NCBI RefSeq assembly: GCF_000657795.2
Contig: NZ_JHEP02000001.1
Location: forward strand, 124,001 to 188,000
Origin: Bordetella pseudohinzii
GTDB taxonomy: Bacteria > Pseudomonadota > Gammaproteobacteria > Burkholderiales > Burkholderiaceae_B
Direction: 5' to 3'
DNA: 64,000 nucleotides
The position numbers and the translations under genes were made by a program. Positions 8,232 to 16,846 of this stretch are shown here, in pieces; position 1 is the first letter of the stretch; every line of letters begins with the position of its first letter. The notes below the pieces were generated by a model. It saw only the letters and a list, made by a program, of their open reading frames with translations, was not told the origin of the DNA and made no database searches.

Positions 8232-9203
8232 ATGAAAATCCGTACCCTGCTGTGCGCGGCGCTTGGCGCCGCGGTGCTCGCGTCGCCGGCCATGGCCGAC
8301 TACCCGGACCGGCCCATCCGCCTGATCGTGCCTTTCGCGGCCGGCGGCACCACCGACATCGTGGCGCGCGTGGTCGCCGAAAGCCTGGGCCGTGAATTGG
8401 GCCAGGCCATCGTGGTCGAGAACAAGGGCGGCGGCGGCGGCGCCATCGGCGCCGAGGCGCTGGCCCGCTCCGCGGCGGACGGCTACACCCTGGGCATGGC
8501 CACCGTCAGCACCATGGCGACCAATCCTGCCACCAATCCCAAGACGCCCTACAACCCGCTGAAGGATTTCACGCCCATCATCAACCTGGTCAACGTGCCC
8601 AATGTGCTGACGGTCAATCCCAAGGTGCCGGCGCAGAACCTGCAGGAATTCGTCGCCCTGCTCAAGGCCAACCCGGGCAAGTACAGCTATGCCTCGGCCG
8701 GCACGGGCGGCATCTCGCACCTGGACGGCGAACTGTTCAAGTCGCTGACCGGCACGCCTGATTTCATCCACGTGCCCTACCGCGGTTCGGGCCCGGGCCT
8801 GAACGACACCATCGCCGGCCAGGTGAGCGCGCAGTTCGACAACCTGCCCTCCTCCATGCCGCATATCCAGGCGGGCAAGCTGCGCGCCCTGGCGGTCGCC
8901 TCGACCCAGCGCGTGCCGGGCCTGGAGAATGTGCCCACCTTCGCCGAGGCCGGCATGCCGGACATGAACAATATGGCCTGGTATGGCCTGGTGGCGCCGG
9001 CCGGCGTGTCCCCGGCCGTGGTGCAGCGGGTGCACGACGCCGCGGCCCGCGCCCTGAAGGACCCCAAGACGGCCCAGCGCCTGATCGACGGCGGCTCGCA
9101 GATCGACGGCGGCACGCCCGAGGCCTACGCGGCGCTCATCAAGCGCGAGCTCGAACTGCGCCAGAAGATCGCGCGCGAGCAGAAGATCCAGCTCACCGAG
9201 TAA
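8232..9203 (+). CDS. Bug/TctC-family tripartite tricarboxylate transporter receptor protein
   Basis: 323 residues. A signal peptide is cleaved after AMA (residue 22), and the mature protein begins DYPDRPIRLIVPFAAGG, the near-invariant start of Bug periplasmic receptors. These bind small organic acids, amides or similar ligands for a TctA/TctB membrane pair; no tctA or tctB lies nearby, which is normal in Bordetella-like genomes with large families of orphan Bug genes. Ligand unknown. The 3' end overlaps the convergent SbcC-like gene by 11 bp. Confidence 0.92.
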   Translation: MKIRTLLCAALGAAVLASPAMADYPDRPIRLIVPFAAGGTTDIVARVVAESLGRELGQAIVVENKGGGGGAIGAEALARSAADGYTLGMATVSTMATNPATNPKTPYNPLKDFTPIINLVNVPNVLTVNPKVPAQNLQEFVALLKANPGKYSYASAGTGGISHLDGELFKSLTGTPDFIHVPYRGSGPGLNDTIAGQVSAQFDNLPSSMPHIQAGKLRALAVASTQRVPGLENVPTFAEAGMPDMNNMAWYGLVAPAGVSPAVVQRVHDAAARALKDPKTAQRLIDGGSQIDGGTPEAYAALIKRELELRQKIAREQKIQLTE

Positions 9204-11820
9204 GCGCATCGAGGTGGCGCACGGCCACCCCCATGTCCTGCCATGCCTCGGCGTGGCAGGTGAAAAGCAGGATCTGATGCCGCGTGGCGGCGTCGAACAA
9301 GGCCCGCTTGACCCGCTCGCGCCGGCTGCCGTCGGCATGCACCAGGGCGTCGTCCAGCACCAGCAGGGTCGGCCGTCCCGCCTGGCGCAGCAGATCCGCG
9401 TAGGCCAGGCGGGCCAGCAGGCCCAGCTGCTCGCGCGTGCCGAAGCTCAGGGCGGCCAGGGCGTCCTCGGTATCGGCGCGCGCCAGCGCCACGGGCAGCA
9501 GCTTGTCATCCAGACGCAGGTCCGCGCCCGGAAACAGCAGGCCCAGATAATGCGACAGGCGTTCGGACAAGGGCCGCAGCAGGCGGCGCGTGGCCGTCTC
9601 GCGCTGTTCGTCCAGCAGCCGCCAGAGCAGGTCCAGGGCCGCGGCGCGGCGCGCATAGTCGTCGCGCAGGCGGCCGGCGCGCTGCCATTCGGCCTCGGTC
9701 TCGGCCAGCCGCTCGCCCAGCCCCTGGGCGCCAGCCTGCTCCAGCCGGCCCTGCAATTGCAGCAGGCGCGCATGGCGTTCCTGCTGCGCCTGGCGCGCCA
9801 GCCCGGCCGAGCGCGCATAGCGCTCGGCATCCTGCTTGACCAGATCGGGCCGCTGCGCGGCCAGCGCCGCCTCGGCCTCCTCGGCCTGGCGCCGGCAATC
9901 CTGCTCGCGCTGTTCGGCCTGGGTGAATTGCACGGCCCGCGCCGCCCGGCGCGCGGCCTGCGCCTCATCGTCAAACACCGCCTGGCGGCTTTCGTATTGT
10001 TCGCGCAGCGCGCCGGCCCGGCCCAGGGCCTGGACATGACCGGCCTCGGCCTCGCGCGCCAGCCGCTGCGCGGCCTCGGCCTGCGCCTGGCAGCGGCGCA
10101 AGTCATCGCCGGCCGCGGCCAGGCGCGGCGCCAGCTCCTCGCCCGGCGCCTGCGGCGTCAACTGTGACTGCAGGCGCTCGCGCGTGCTGATGGCCTCGGC
10201 CAATTCGGCGCGCCGCGCCGCCAGCCCCTGCGGGGCATGCGCGGCCAGGGCCAGCCTGGCCTGCGCCAATTCGCGTTCCAGCTGCTCGGCCCGCGCCAGC
10301 CGCGCTTCGCCTTGCGCCAGGCTGGACACGCCCAGGGCGGACAGCGCTTGCGCCAGCCGCGCCTGGACATCGGCCAGCTCGCGCCGCAAGGCGGGCAAAT
10401 CCTGTCCGCCCGGCTGGATGAGCAGCGAGCCCAGTCCGGGCAGCCTGAGTTCGGCGGCCTCCGACAACAAGGCTTCGCCCTCGCCCTGCAAATCCCGTCC
10501 GCCCAGCGCCAGGCTGACGCCGGGCTCAAGAACGTGGCGGATGCGCGTGGCCGCGGCCTCCAGGCGCAAACGCAGGCCCTCGCCTTGCTGTTCAAGCTTG
10601 CGCAAGGCCGCCAGGCCCTGGGCGTCGATGCGCGCCTGGCGCCACTGGGTTTCCAGGTCCGCGGCCTGAACCTCGGCCGCCTGGGCGGCTTCGAGCGCGG
10701 CCGCCAGGCGCGCCTCGTCATTGATCACCCGCCGCAGCGCATCGCGCATCTCGGTCTGCCGGCGCGCTTCCTGCAGAGTCTCCAGCGTTGCGCGCGCGGC
10801 CTGCAAGGCCGACTCGGCCTGCTCGCGGGCCTGGGCGGCGCGCGCCGCGGCCTCGGCGGCCTGGGCCGCGGACCGGGCCGCGCCGGCGGCGTCGGCGCGC
10901 AACTGCCCGAGTGTCTCGGCGTCCTGCTGGTCGCGGGCGGCCTGCTCGCGCAGCGCCTGGGCCAGGCGCTGCGCCTCGGCGGCGTCCTGGCGCAGGCGCT
11001 GCACGGTTTCTTCCTGGCGCGCCAGCGCCTGCAGCTGGGCGCGCGCCTGCGCGGCCTGCTGCTCCAGCGCCAGCCAGGGCGCTTCGCGTTCATTGTGCTC
11101 GTACTCGGCCCGCCACTGCGCCAGTCGATCCACGTCGGCGTCCAGTTCGGCGCGCTCGCGCAGCAAAGCGTCATGGGCCTGGCCCAGGCGCGCCCAGTTA
11201 TCCTCGGCGGCCTTGTAGGCGCCCTTGGGCTTGCCGCCGCGCGCATCCAGCAGCGCCGCGCGCGCTTCCTGGACCTGCGCATGCAGGCGGTCGCCGTCCT
11301 GGCTGGCCAGCTCGCCGGTGATCCGCGTCAGGGCCTCGCGCACTTGCGCTCCGGCGTGCTGGGCCGGCTCGGCGATGTCCTGGCCGCTGCCTTGCGCGAT
11401 CCAGAGCAGCCCCGGCACGCCGGCATGCTCGGGCTTGCTCTGGCCGCGCCCCGGGATCTCGAAACCCAGCAGCTGGGCCAGCGCCTGCTCGGCCGCCTCG
11501 CCCTCCAGGCGCTGGCTGTCGATCAAGAGCTCGCAGCGCGCCCGGTGCAGGAATTGCTTGCGCAACTCGTACTGCCGGCCAGCATGCTCGAACGCCACCG
11601 TGACCGAAGGCCGCGCGCCGCTCATGCCATAAGGCGCCAGGTCGGCCACCTTGCTGGTGTTGTAGCGCTCCAGGAAGGCCGCCCGCAGCGCCAGGGCGTA
11701 GGTGGACTTGCCGGCCTCATTGGGCCCGGCGATGATGTTCAGCCCGGGCTCCAGGCGCTCCAGGGCCACCGGCTCGCGGAACTTGCGGAACTCCTGCAGG
11801 GCGATGCGGTGCAGCTTCAT
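9193..11820 (-). CDS. SbcC/Rad50-like coiled-coil ATPase lacking the zinc hook (YhaN type)
   Basis: 875 residues. Walker A GPNEAGKST lies near residues 33-41. Two long Ala/Gln/Glu/Arg-rich coiled coils (about 180-430 and 490-740) flank a globular, Gly-rich centre near residues 430-480. The C-terminal ABC signature region (LSFGTREQLGLLARL) is followed by Walker B LLVLDDALVH. Rad50/SbcC proteins carry a Cys-x-x-Cys hook at the coil apex; none occurs here, so this is the hook-less YhaN-like branch. It pairs with the SbcD-like nuclease upstream (ATGA overlap at 11817-11820) and probably acts in DNA-end processing. Confidence 0.85.
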   Translation of the reverse strand: MKLHRIALQEFRKFREPVALERLEPGLNIIAGPNEAGKSTYALALRAAFLERYNTSKVADLAPYGMSGARPSVTVAFEHAGRQYELRKQFLHRARCELLIDSQRLEGEAAEQALAQLLGFEIPGRGQSKPEHAGVPGLLWIAQGSGQDIAEPAQHAGAQVREALTRITGELASQDGDRLHAQVQEARAALLDARGGKPKGAYKAAEDNWARLGQAHDALLRERAELDADVDRLAQWRAEYEHNEREAPWLALEQQAAQARAQLQALARQEETVQRLRQDAAEAQRLAQALREQAARDQQDAETLGQLRADAAGAARSAAQAAEAAARAAQAREQAESALQAARATLETLQEARRQTEMRDALRRVINDEARLAAALEAAQAAEVQAADLETQWRQARIDAQGLAALRKLEQQGEGLRLRLEAAATRIRHVLEPGVSLALGGRDLQGEGEALLSEAAELRLPGLGSLLIQPGGQDLPALRRELADVQARLAQALSALGVSSLAQGEARLARAEQLERELAQARLALAAHAPQGLAARRAELAEAISTRERLQSQLTPQAPGEELAPRLAAAGDDLRRCQAQAEAAQRLAREAEAGHVQALGRAGALREQYESRQAVFDDEAQAARRAARAVQFTQAEQREQDCRRQAEEAEAALAAQRPDLVKQDAERYARSAGLARQAQQERHARLLQLQGRLEQAGAQGLGERLAETEAEWQRAGRLRDDYARRAAALDLLWRLLDEQRETATRRLLRPLSERLSHYLGLLFPGADLRLDDKLLPVALARADTEDALAALSFGTREQLGLLARLAYADLLRQAGRPTLLVLDDALVHADGSRRERVKRALFDAATRHQILLFTCHAEAWQDMGVAVRHLDALTR

Positions 11821-12932
11821 GCGCCACGCTCCTCGCGCGCCAGGCGCATGAGAATGCGCATGGCCTCGCGCGCGACCGGCGCGGCCTGCGGATCGCCCTG
11901 CATGGCGCGCAGCCGCGCGGCCACCTCGCCCACATAGCCGCCGCCATCCAGGGCGGCGAAATCGGCCTCGTCGGGTTCCAGGTCGAGCGCCTCATTGTCC
12001 AGGCGCAGCGCGCGCAGCCTGGCCTCGGCGCGGCCGATGGCCTGGGCCAGACGCTCCCAGGCGGCCAGCGACACACTGCCGCGCAAGCTCAGGCGCAAGA
12101 CATCGTCGGCCTGCAACGCCCGCAGGCGCGCTTCCAGCGTCTCGGCATCGGCCGGCAGCGCGAGATCGACCTCCCAGTCCTGCCAGCGATAGCGGCCGAC
12201 CGCCACCGGCTCGACCTCGGGCCCGGCGTCCGACAGCCGCACATGCAGCACAAAACCGGGCTCGTTGCCGCGAAACCGGTCGGGCTCGGGCGTGCCGGCA
12301 TACCAGCAGCGCGCATCCACGCGCAGACAGCCATGCCAGTCGCCCAGGGCCAGATAATCCAGACGCGCGCGCTCGGCGCGGTCCGGCGCGATGGGGTTGG
12401 CCGCGTCGGCCGACGCGGGCAGGCGCCCGGCCACGCTGCCATGCGCCAGGCCCACGCGCGGCAGGCCGGGCGGGGTCTCGAGGCTGTCGAACACGCGCGT
12501 GACATCATCGTAGGTATGGCGCTGCGTCAGCGGCGCGGCCAGCACGGCCAGGCCAGGCAAGGCGATCACGCCGGGCTGCAGCGCAAGATGCACATTGCCG
12601 GGAATGCAGTCGAGCTGGCGCGCGCGGGTCCAGACGCTTTCGGCCAGGGCCGCGTCGTGGTTGCCGGGGATCATCACCCAGGGCCCGGCATAGCCGGCCA
12701 GCGCGCCGAATAGGCGCCGGATGGTGCGGTCGGAGACCGCCTGGGTGTCGAAGACATCGCCCGCCACCAACACGGCGTCCACGCCGCGCTCGCGCGCCAG
12801 CGCGGCCAGCCGGGCCACCGTTTCCAGGCGGGCCTCGGCCAGCACGGCGGCGTCATCGTCGTCGAACTGGCCGTACTGCCGGCCTATCTGCCAATCGGCG
12901 GTGTGCAGGAAGGAAATCGGGCGGGAGCTCAT
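11817..12932 (-). CDS. SbcD/Mre11-like metallophosphoesterase, DNA repair exonuclease
   Basis: 371 residues. Calcineurin-type phosphoesterase motifs: HTADWQIG (residues 10-17), GDVFD (58-62), GNHD (90-93), then LAHGS and LGDWHG near residues 170-205. In motif I the usual Asp-x-His reads Asp-Trp-Gln, so one metal ligand differs from E. coli SbcD. The C-terminal third is the capping region. It is translationally coupled to the SbcC-like ATPase gene, with which it probably forms an Mre11-Rad50-type nuclease. The ATG at 12932 is followed at once by the first beta strand. Confidence 0.88.
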   Translation of the reverse strand: MSSRPISFLHTADWQIGRQYGQFDDDDAAVLAEARLETVARLAALARERGVDAVLVAGDVFDTQAVSDRTIRRLFGALAGYAGPWVMIPGNHDAALAESVWTRARQLDCIPGNVHLALQPGVIALPGLAVLAAPLTQRHTYDDVTRVFDSLETPPGLPRVGLAHGSVAGRLPASADAANPIAPDRAERARLDYLALGDWHGCLRVDARCWYAGTPEPDRFRGNEPGFVLHVRLSDAGPEVEPVAVGRYRWQDWEVDLALPADAETLEARLRALQADDVLRLSLRGSVSLAAWERLAQAIGRAEARLRALRLDNEALDLEPDEADFAALDGGGYVGEVAARLRAMQGDPQAAPVAREAMRILMRLAREERGA

Positions 12933-12982
12933 GGCCGGATTGTGGCACAAGCCCCCGCGGCGCAAAGCGCTTTGAAGGCCGC

Positions 12983-14284
12983 TCAGGCGCGGCTCTGGCC
13001 CAGGCGCAAGGCGCCGCCGCCGCCGCGCGCGTCGCGGTAGCGCGAAATCGCCAGATCGTCGGCGCGGATGGCCGGCTGGCGGCCCATGACGATATCGGCC
13101 ATGAGCTTGCCCGACCCGCAGGACATGGTCCAACCCAGGGTGCCATGGCCGGTGTTCAGGAAGAGATTGTCATGGCGCGTGGCCCCGACGATGGGCGTGC
13201 TGTCCGGCGTCATGGGGCGCAGGCCGGTCCAGAACTCGGCGGCCGGCAGATCGCCGCAGCCAGGGAAAAGATCGTCGACCACCATTTCGAGCGTGGCGCG
13301 GCGCTGGGGTTTGAGGCTGAGGTCGAAACCGGCCAGTTCGGCCATGCCGCCCACGCGGATACGCTCGTCGAAGCGCGTGATGGCGATCTTGTAGGTTTCG
13401 TCCAGCACGGTCGACACGGGCGCGGCCTGGGCATCGGTCATGGGGATGGTGAGCGAATAGCCCTTGACCGGGTAGACCGGCAGGTCCAGGCCCAGGGGCG
13501 CGAGAAAGTCGCGGGTGTAGCTGCCAAAAGCGGCGACATAGGCATCGGCCTTGATGAGCTCGCCGCCCACCCGCACGCCGCTGACGCGGCCGGCTTCCAG
13601 CGCCAGGCCGTCGACGGCCTGGTTGAAACGGAATTGCACGCCCAGGCCGGCCGCCAGGTCGGCCAGCGCGCGCGTGAAGCGGCGGCAATCGCCCGTTTCG
13701 TCATTGGGCAAGCGCAGGCCGCCGGCCAGCTTGTGCAGCGAGCGCGCCAGGGCCGGCTCGGCCGTGGGCAGGCGGTGGCGGTCCAGCAGCTCGTAGGGCA
13801 CGCCCACCTCATCGAGCACGGCCATATCGCGCCGCGCCGCCTCGAGCTGGGCCTCGGTGCGAAACAGCTGCAGCGTGCCCAGGGCGCGTTGCTCATATTG
13901 GATGCCGGTGGCCTGGCGCAGTTCGCGCAGGCAATCGCGGCTGTATTCGGCCAGGCGCAACATGCGCTCTTTGTTGACCGCATAGCGGTCGGCCGTGCAA
14001 TTGGCCAGCATGGCGGCCATCCAGCGCCACTGCCAGAGGCTGCCGTCAACGCGCAAGGCCAGCGGCGCATGCTTCTGGAACAGCCATTTGAGCGCCTTGG
14101 CCGGAATGCCCGGCGCCGCCCAGGGCGTGGAATAGCCCGGCGAAACCTGGCCCGCGTTGGCGTAGCTGGTCTCGTCGGCCGGGCCGGCCTGGCGATCCAG
14201 CACGGTCACCTGGGCCCCCTGGCGAGCCAGATAGTAGGCCGTGGTCGTGCCGATGACGCCGCTGCCCAGGACGATGATATGCAT
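12983..14284 (-). CDS. dadA: D-amino acid dehydrogenase small subunit
   Basis: 433 residues, the usual DadA length. An N-terminal FAD dinucleotide fold [19 protein letters not shown] (about residues 5-23) is followed by [17 protein letters not shown], the DadA signature. Late conserved segments are [14 protein letters not shown] and [17 protein letters not shown]. The enzyme oxidises D-alanine and other D-amino acids to 2-oxo acids at the inner membrane, passing electrons to the respiratory chain. It lies divergent from an Lrp-family gene, its probable regulator. No alr/dadX racemase gene is present nearby. Confidence 0.95.
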   Translation of the reverse strand: MHIIVLGSGVIGTTTAYYLARQGAQVTVLDRQAGPADETSYANAGQVSPGYSTPWAAPGIPAKALKWLFQKHAPLALRVDGSLWQWRWMAAMLANCTADRYAVNKERMLRLAEYSRDCLRELRQATGIQYEQRALGTLQLFRTEAQLEAARRDMAVLDEVGVPYELLDRHRLPTAEPALARSLHKLAGGLRLPNDETGDCRRFTRALADLAAGLGVQFRFNQAVDGLALEAGRVSGVRVGGELIKADAYVAAFGSYTRDFLAPLGLDLPVYPVKGYSLTIPMTDAQAAPVSTVLDETYKIAITRFDERIRVGGMAELAGFDLSLKPQRRATLEMVVDDLFPGCGDLPAAEFWTGLRPMTPDSTPIVGATRHDNLFLNTGHGTLGWTMSCGSGKLMADIVMGRQPAIRADDLAISRYRDARGGGGALRLGQSRA

Positions 14285-14422
14285 AGCAATCCCCGTGATT
14301 CTGCTATTGGTAGGTTGATCCTCATAGTCTAGGACGGCATATATAGTGAAAATCACTGAAAAAACCGGTTTGGCATTAAACTTTCACTGGCAACACGGAT
14401 TTTCCCGAGCTTGGGGAGTGAA
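14285..14422. promoter_or_regulatory. Divergent promoter region dadA / Lrp-family regulator
   Basis: 138 bp, AT-rich (TATATAGTGAAAATCACTG around 14340), between two diverging start codons. GGGGAG at 14413-14418 is the ribosome site of the regulator. Lrp proteins usually bind such divergent regions as multimers, so control of both genes from here is likely. No single clear palindromic Lrp box was picked out. Confidence 0.5.
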
Positions 14423-14890
14423 ATGCGCGAACTGGACCGCACCGACCAAAAAATCCTCGATATCCTGCAACGTAATGGGCGTATTTCCATTACCGAATTG
14501 GCCGAGCAGGTCAACCTCTCGGCCACCCCCTGTTCCGAGCGCGTCAAACGCCTGGAGCGCGACGGCGTCATCGCCGGCTACCACGCCCGGCTCAACCCCG
14601 CCGCCCTGGGCAAGACGCTGCTGGTCTTCCTGGAGATCCGCCTGTCGGCCAAGTCGGGCGACGTCTTCGACAAGGTCAAGCAAGAGCTGATGTACGTCCC
14701 CGAGGTCATGGAGTGCCACCTGGTGTCGGGCGACTTCGATTACCTTGTGAAAGCCCGCCTGTCCGAAATGGCCGAGTACCGGCGGCTGCTGGGCGAAATC
14801 CTCAAGCGCCTGCCCGCCTCGGCCGAATCGCACAGCTATGTGGTCATGGAAGAGATCAAGGAATCGCTGTATTTGCCGGTGGATCGCTGA
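14423..14890 (+). CDS. Lrp/AsnC-family transcriptional regulator
   Basis: 155 residues. The N-terminal winged helix reads MRELDRTDQKILDILQRNGR with recognition helix LSATPCSERVKRLERDGVI (about residues 30-50). The C-terminal RAM domain contains VMECHLVSGDFDYLVKARL. Length matches Lrp (about 160). A TTG 12 bases upstream is possible, but GGGGAG is spaced for the ATG at 14423. From its divergent position it probably activates dadA in response to alanine or leucine, like DadR/Lrp in other proteobacteria. That role is inferred from context. Confidence 0.92.
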   Translation: MRELDRTDQKILDILQRNGRISITELAEQVNLSATPCSERVKRLERDGVIAGYHARLNPAALGKTLLVFLEIRLSAKSGDVFDKVKQELMYVPEVMECHLVSGDFDYLVKARLSEMAEYRRLLGEILKRLPASAESHSYVVMEEIKESLYLPVDR

Positions 14891-14960
14891 GCCGGGCCGG
14901 CGGGCACGGTTCTAGTACCATTGGCGCCTGATTGGACGCCTGCTGTCCGGAGTAGCCCAA

Positions 14961-15605
14961 ATGTCCCGACGCCTTTACCGATATTTCTTTCTTGGCCTGA
15001 TCACGATCCTGCCGATCGCGCTCACGCTTTATCTGCTGTTTATCTTCCTGGCCTGGACGGAAGCCATCGCGCTGACCTTCCTGCGGCCCTTCATCGGCAA
15101 TTTCTATATTCCCGGCCTGGGGCTGCTGCTGGGCATACTCGCCATCCTCGCCATCGGCTACCTGGTCTCCAAGGAGCGCGTGCAGCGGGTGCTGCTCTTT
15201 CTGGAAATGCCGTTCACCAACCTGCCGGTGGTCAAGAGCATTTATTCATCGCTCAAGAGCTTTGCCGATTATTTTTCCCCCAGCGCCAAGTCCACCTCGC
15301 AGCAGGTGGTGGTGCTGCGCATGCCCGGCCATCCGCTGGAAGTCGTGGGCCTGATCACGCGGCGCAGCACCGACGGCCTGCCCGAGGGTTTTCTGCCCGG
15401 CGAGCGCGTGGCCGTCTACCTGCCCATGGGCTATATGATCGGCGGCTACACCGTCTTCGTGCCCACCGAATGGGTGGTGCCCATCAATATGTCGGTCGAG
15501 GAAGCGATGCGCTCCTCCCTGATTGCCTGGATGGCGCGCGCCGACAATCCGGGACAGGTGCCGCCCGCCCCTCCCGCCCCGCCGCCCACCGACCGGCCGG
15601 CCTGA
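14961..15605 (+). CDS. DUF502-family inner-membrane protein
   Basis: 214 residues. Two strong N-terminal membrane helices (about residues 8-35 and 50-68) are followed by a soluble domain with PFTNLPVVKSIYSSLKSF and LPMGYMIGGYTVFVPTEWV, conserved in DUF502 proteins. The C-terminus is a Pro-rich tail. Function is not established for the family; in many genomes it lies near aspS and nudB, but not here. CGGAG sits 8 bases before the ATG. Confidence 0.85.
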   Translation: MSRRLYRYFFLGLITILPIALTLYLLFIFLAWTEAIALTFLRPFIGNFYIPGLGLLLGILAILAIGYLVSKERVQRVLLFLEMPFTNLPVVKSIYSSLKSFADYFSPSAKSTSQQVVVLRMPGHPLEVVGLITRRSTDGLPEGFLPGERVAVYLPMGYMIGGYTVFVPTEWVVPINMSVEEAMRSSLIAWMARADNPGQVPPAPPAPPPTDRPA

Positions 15606-15689
15606 TTTATGCTGTAGCGGTCGCGGGCCCGCCGGCCCGTTTCCCCCAAGCCGGCCACGGCCGGCGCTTGCCATCAGGTGCTTCAATCC

Positions 15690-16829
15690 ATGCAGCCCAG
15701 CGCAGTTTCCGCCGCCCGTGATCCGGGCGGTATCCGTATTCTTCCCGGCGCCCAGGACAGCCTGGCGGCCGCCCGGCATTTCCTGCGGTCGCGCGGCCTG
15801 GACGCCCACGCCTGGTGCGACGCCGCCGACGACGGTTCGGTGCGCATCCAGGCCAGGCCCGAGTTCGCCCAGCGCCACCTGCCCGAGGGCGACACCACCG
15901 GCCTGGTGCAAAGCCTGGGCCTGGACACCCGCGGCGACGCCGATCTCGAGCAGGAGATCGTGATGGCCATGCTGGCCTGTCCGGTGGCCTTTCCGTTTCC
16001 CGATGTCGCCGAGCTGGAAGCGGCCCTGCGCATCCGCCGCAATATTGTGCGCGCCGCCACGCGCACCGCGCTGGCCTTCGATACCGAGCAGGCCGAGCGC
16101 CCCGCGGATTACTGGACCTACGACGAAGCCACGGGCTTTACCATCCTGCCGGGCCGTTCGCTGATCGAAGGCCTGACGCTGGCCACCCAGCCCCAGGTGT
16201 CGGGCCAGACCTATGCCTTTTCCTGCTACCGGGCCACCGAATACGTGACGGTGCTGGGCATCGCCCAGGAGCTGCAGCAAAGCAATCCGGAACTCCATGC
16301 CCGCCTGCAGCGCCAGTGGGAGACGCGCGCCGTCATGTCGGGCCGCTTCCATGACGCCTTCCTGCGCGAATACGGCTCGCTGGACGCCCCGCTGCCGCCG
16401 CGCTTCTACGTGCCCGGCGACCGGCTGTGGTTCCGCAACCCGGATGCCCACTCGTCCAATGTCGAGGGCTATGAGGGCTCCTGGGTCTTTTACCTGGGCT
16501 CGGGCCTGTTCAATAATTTCTGGAAGCGCGACCAGCCCTATACCCTCACGCACAAATGCCTGGAGATCTTCCATTGGCGTGACGGCGCGCGCCTGAACGA
16601 GCAAGGCAAGCTCTTCATCGACGAGGACATCGTCGAGGCCCGCGTGGCCCGGACCCAGGCCGACCCGGCCGCCCGCCAGGCCGTGCTCGAACGCATGCTG
16701 CGCATCCGTGATCCGCAGGGCGTGTACGCCGAAGGCGGCTGCATCGACGCCACCCGCGAATGCGCGCGCTGGGTGCTGCCCGGCCACGCCGACATCGCCC
16801 TGCCCGAATTTCCTCAGGCGCTGTCCTGA
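15690..16829 (+). CDS. Tgl-like protein-glutamine gamma-glutamyltransferase homologue
   Basis: 379 residues with no signal peptide. Residues about 90-270 match, from memory, the core of Bacillus spore-coat transglutaminase Tgl: PVAFPFPDVAELEAALRIR then RNIVRAATR (98-125), YAFSCYRATE with the candidate nucleophile Cys179, and PGDRLWFRNPD (242-252) followed by YEGSWVFYLG. Tgl has Glu just before the Cys; here it is Ser178. The protein is about 130 residues longer than Tgl, with extra N- and C-terminal parts. If active it would form epsilon-(gamma-glutamyl)lysine cross-links. A GTG at 15678 is an alternative start. It lies 17 bp upstream of the murA paralogue, so probably one operon. Confidence 0.68.
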   Translation: MQPSAVSAARDPGGIRILPGAQDSLAAARHFLRSRGLDAHAWCDAADDGSVRIQARPEFAQRHLPEGDTTGLVQSLGLDTRGDADLEQEIVMAMLACPVAFPFPDVAELEAALRIRRNIVRAATRTALAFDTEQAERPADYWTYDEATGFTILPGRSLIEGLTLATQPQVSGQTYAFSCYRATEYVTVLGIAQELQQSNPELHARLQRQWETRAVMSGRFHDAFLREYGSLDAPLPPRFYVPGDRLWFRNPDAHSSNVEGYEGSWVFYLGSGLFNNFWKRDQPYTLTHKCLEIFHWRDGARLNEQGKLFIDEDIVEARVARTQADPAARQAVLERMLRIRDPQGVYAEGGCIDATRECARWVLPGHADIALPEFPQALS

Positions 16830-16846
16830 CCTCCTGGCCCAACACC

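Noticed and set aside
7975-8235. Two short open frames (71 and 61 codons) in the intergenic gap before the Bug gene
   Set aside because: No ribosome site, atypical composition, and they cover the AT-rich regulatory stretch.
15246-16787. 513-codon open frame on the - strand opposite the transglutaminase homologue
   Set aside because: Gly/His/Ala-rich with no family motif; the + strand frame has clear conserved blocks.
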